A stretch of DNA of 64,000 nucleotides from Amphibacillus sp052055485 (lineage in GTDB: Bacteria > Bacillota > Bacilli > Bacillales > Amphibacillaceae), in assembly GCF_052055485.1 (NCBI RefSeq), contig NZ_CP197171.1, positions 3,596,001 to 3,660,000 on the forward strand, read 5' to 3'. The notes under the pieces were generated by a model that saw only the letters and a program-made list of their open reading frames with translations, was not told the origin of the DNA and ran no database searches. A program made the translations under genes and the position numbers. Each line of letters begins with the position of its first letter. The first letter of the stretch is position 1. This document shows, one piece after another, positions 63,402 to 64,000 of the stretch.

Positions 63402-64000
63402 TTATTTTGTTGAGCTTCTTTCAATAATTTGATGTGGTAAAATAACATTTGAATTTTCAACTTCTTCTTTATTCATATATTTCGTTAATAAGCGCATAGC
63501 TACTGCCCCAATATCATACATAGGCTGAACAACTGTTGATAAGGTCGGACGAACCATCGTTGCCAGTCTTGTATTATCAAAACCAATAACTTCTATATCA
63601 TTAGGTACATTCAAACCTCGATCTTGAATCGCATGAATAACACCTAAAGCAATTTCATCTGTTGCTACAAAAATAGCTGTTGGCTTTTGATCTAATTCAA
63701 GTAATTTCTCAACAGCATTTATTCCTGAGGCATACGTTAGATCTCCACGATAAACATAGTCTTCGTTCAAAGTCTGACCTGTTTCTTCTAACGCTCGAAC
63801 AAAGCCTTGATATTTTAATTTATTAGCAGTTGTTTCATCTACTCCTGTCACAAAAGCAGGATGTTTATGCCCATTATCAATTAAAAGCTTCGTTGCTTCA
63901 GATCCTGCTTCCTCATAATCAATATTTACTGAAGGAATTGAATGGGTCGGATCAACTGTTGCAGCTAAAGCAATAGGAACTGGAGATGTTTCAAATTGTT
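63402..64000 (-). CDS. ccpA: Catabolite control protein A, 5' part outside window
   Basis: CcpA is the LacI-family regulator of carbon catabolite control. About 199 C-terminal residues are visible, with the frame open to the right edge; the helix-turn-helix lies beyond. The ligand/HPr-Ser-P-binding core is recognisable: NIDYEEAGSEATKLLIDNGH, AIFVATDEIALGVIHAIQD and EVIGFDNTRLATMVRPTLST. It ends LPHQIIERSSTK. The ccpA-motP-motS order matches B. subtilis, which supports CcpA over other LacI members. Confidence 0.93.
   Translation of the reverse strand, partial: QFETSPVPIALAATVDPTHSIPSVNIDYEEAGSEATKLLIDNGHKHPAFVTGVDETTANKLKYQGFVRALEETGQTLNEDYVYRGDLTYASGINAVEKLLELDQKPTAIFVATDEIALGVIHAIQDRGLNVPNDIEVIGFDNTRLATMVRPTLSTVVQPMYDIGAVAMRLLTKYMNKEEVENSNVILPHQIIERSSTK

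Overview
The window is about 64 kb of low-GC DNA from a spore-forming member of the Bacillota, family Bacillaceae. Gene order closely follows the ytxC-dnaI-dnaB ... ccpA segment of the Bacillus subtilis map, with nearly all genes on the minus strand. Several genes known only from endospore formers are present (ytxC, ytaF, ytrH, ytrI, ytfJ/gerW, an alpha/beta SASP). A Na+-type MotPS stator, an acidic PBP tail and the loss of some respiratory genes suggest a halophilic or alkaliphilic, largely fermentative relative such as Amphibacillus or Gracilibacillus. That genus-level guess is inference, not proof.

Layout. 1-3.8 kb: replication restart and regulation (ytxC fragment, dnaI, dnaB, nrdR). 3.8-11.5 kb: a small conserved protein, glycerol dehydrogenase where B. 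subtilis has gapB-speD, coaE, ytaF, mutM, polA. 11.8-17.5 kb: phoPR (PhoR lacks its extracytoplasmic sensor), icd, citZ, ytwI; mdh is missing and a decayed ISL3-type remnant lies where it would be. 17.7-29.9 kb: ytvI, fxsA, pyk, pfkA, accDA, NAD(P)-malic enzyme, dnaE. 30.4-39.7 kb: ytrHI, then an inserted glycerate cassette (CdaR-like regulator, GntP-type permease, glycerate kinase) and an AraC regulator, then nrnA, ytoI and a UspA protein. 40-52 kb: ackA, ytxK, ytfJ, ytfI, sspA, thiI, cysteine desulfurase, an acidic membrane protein, ezrA, fRMsr and the diguanylate cyclase dgcP. 52-64 kb: rpsD with a long leader, an IS30 element, tyrS under a tyrosine T-box, a class A PBP, a broken ISL3 element, motPS and the 3' part of ccpA.

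How the genes work together. pfkA, pyk, accDA, malic enzyme, ackA and ccpA make up central carbon flow around pyruvate and acetyl-CoA. citZ-icd without mdh fits an oxidative branch that makes 2-oxoglutarate for glutamate rather than a full TCA cycle. The glycerate genes feed 2- or 3-phosphoglycerate into lower glycolysis.

The most unusual content lies between genes. A family of mosaic repeats occurs in about ten intergenic gaps, always in the same orientation, opposite to most genes, and often ending within a few bases of a stop codon. The copies share fixed ends and exchangeable inner modules, one of which is a small hairpin with a compensatory base change. Other striking non-coding structures are a ~370-bp structured region next to ackA that resembles the 3' end or guide-RNA scaffold of an IS200/IS605 (TnpB) element without its gene, a perfect 52-bp palindrome inside the IS30 element, and a 127-bp imperfect cruciform near the PBP gene. 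No CRISPR array, tRNA or rRNA gene was found.
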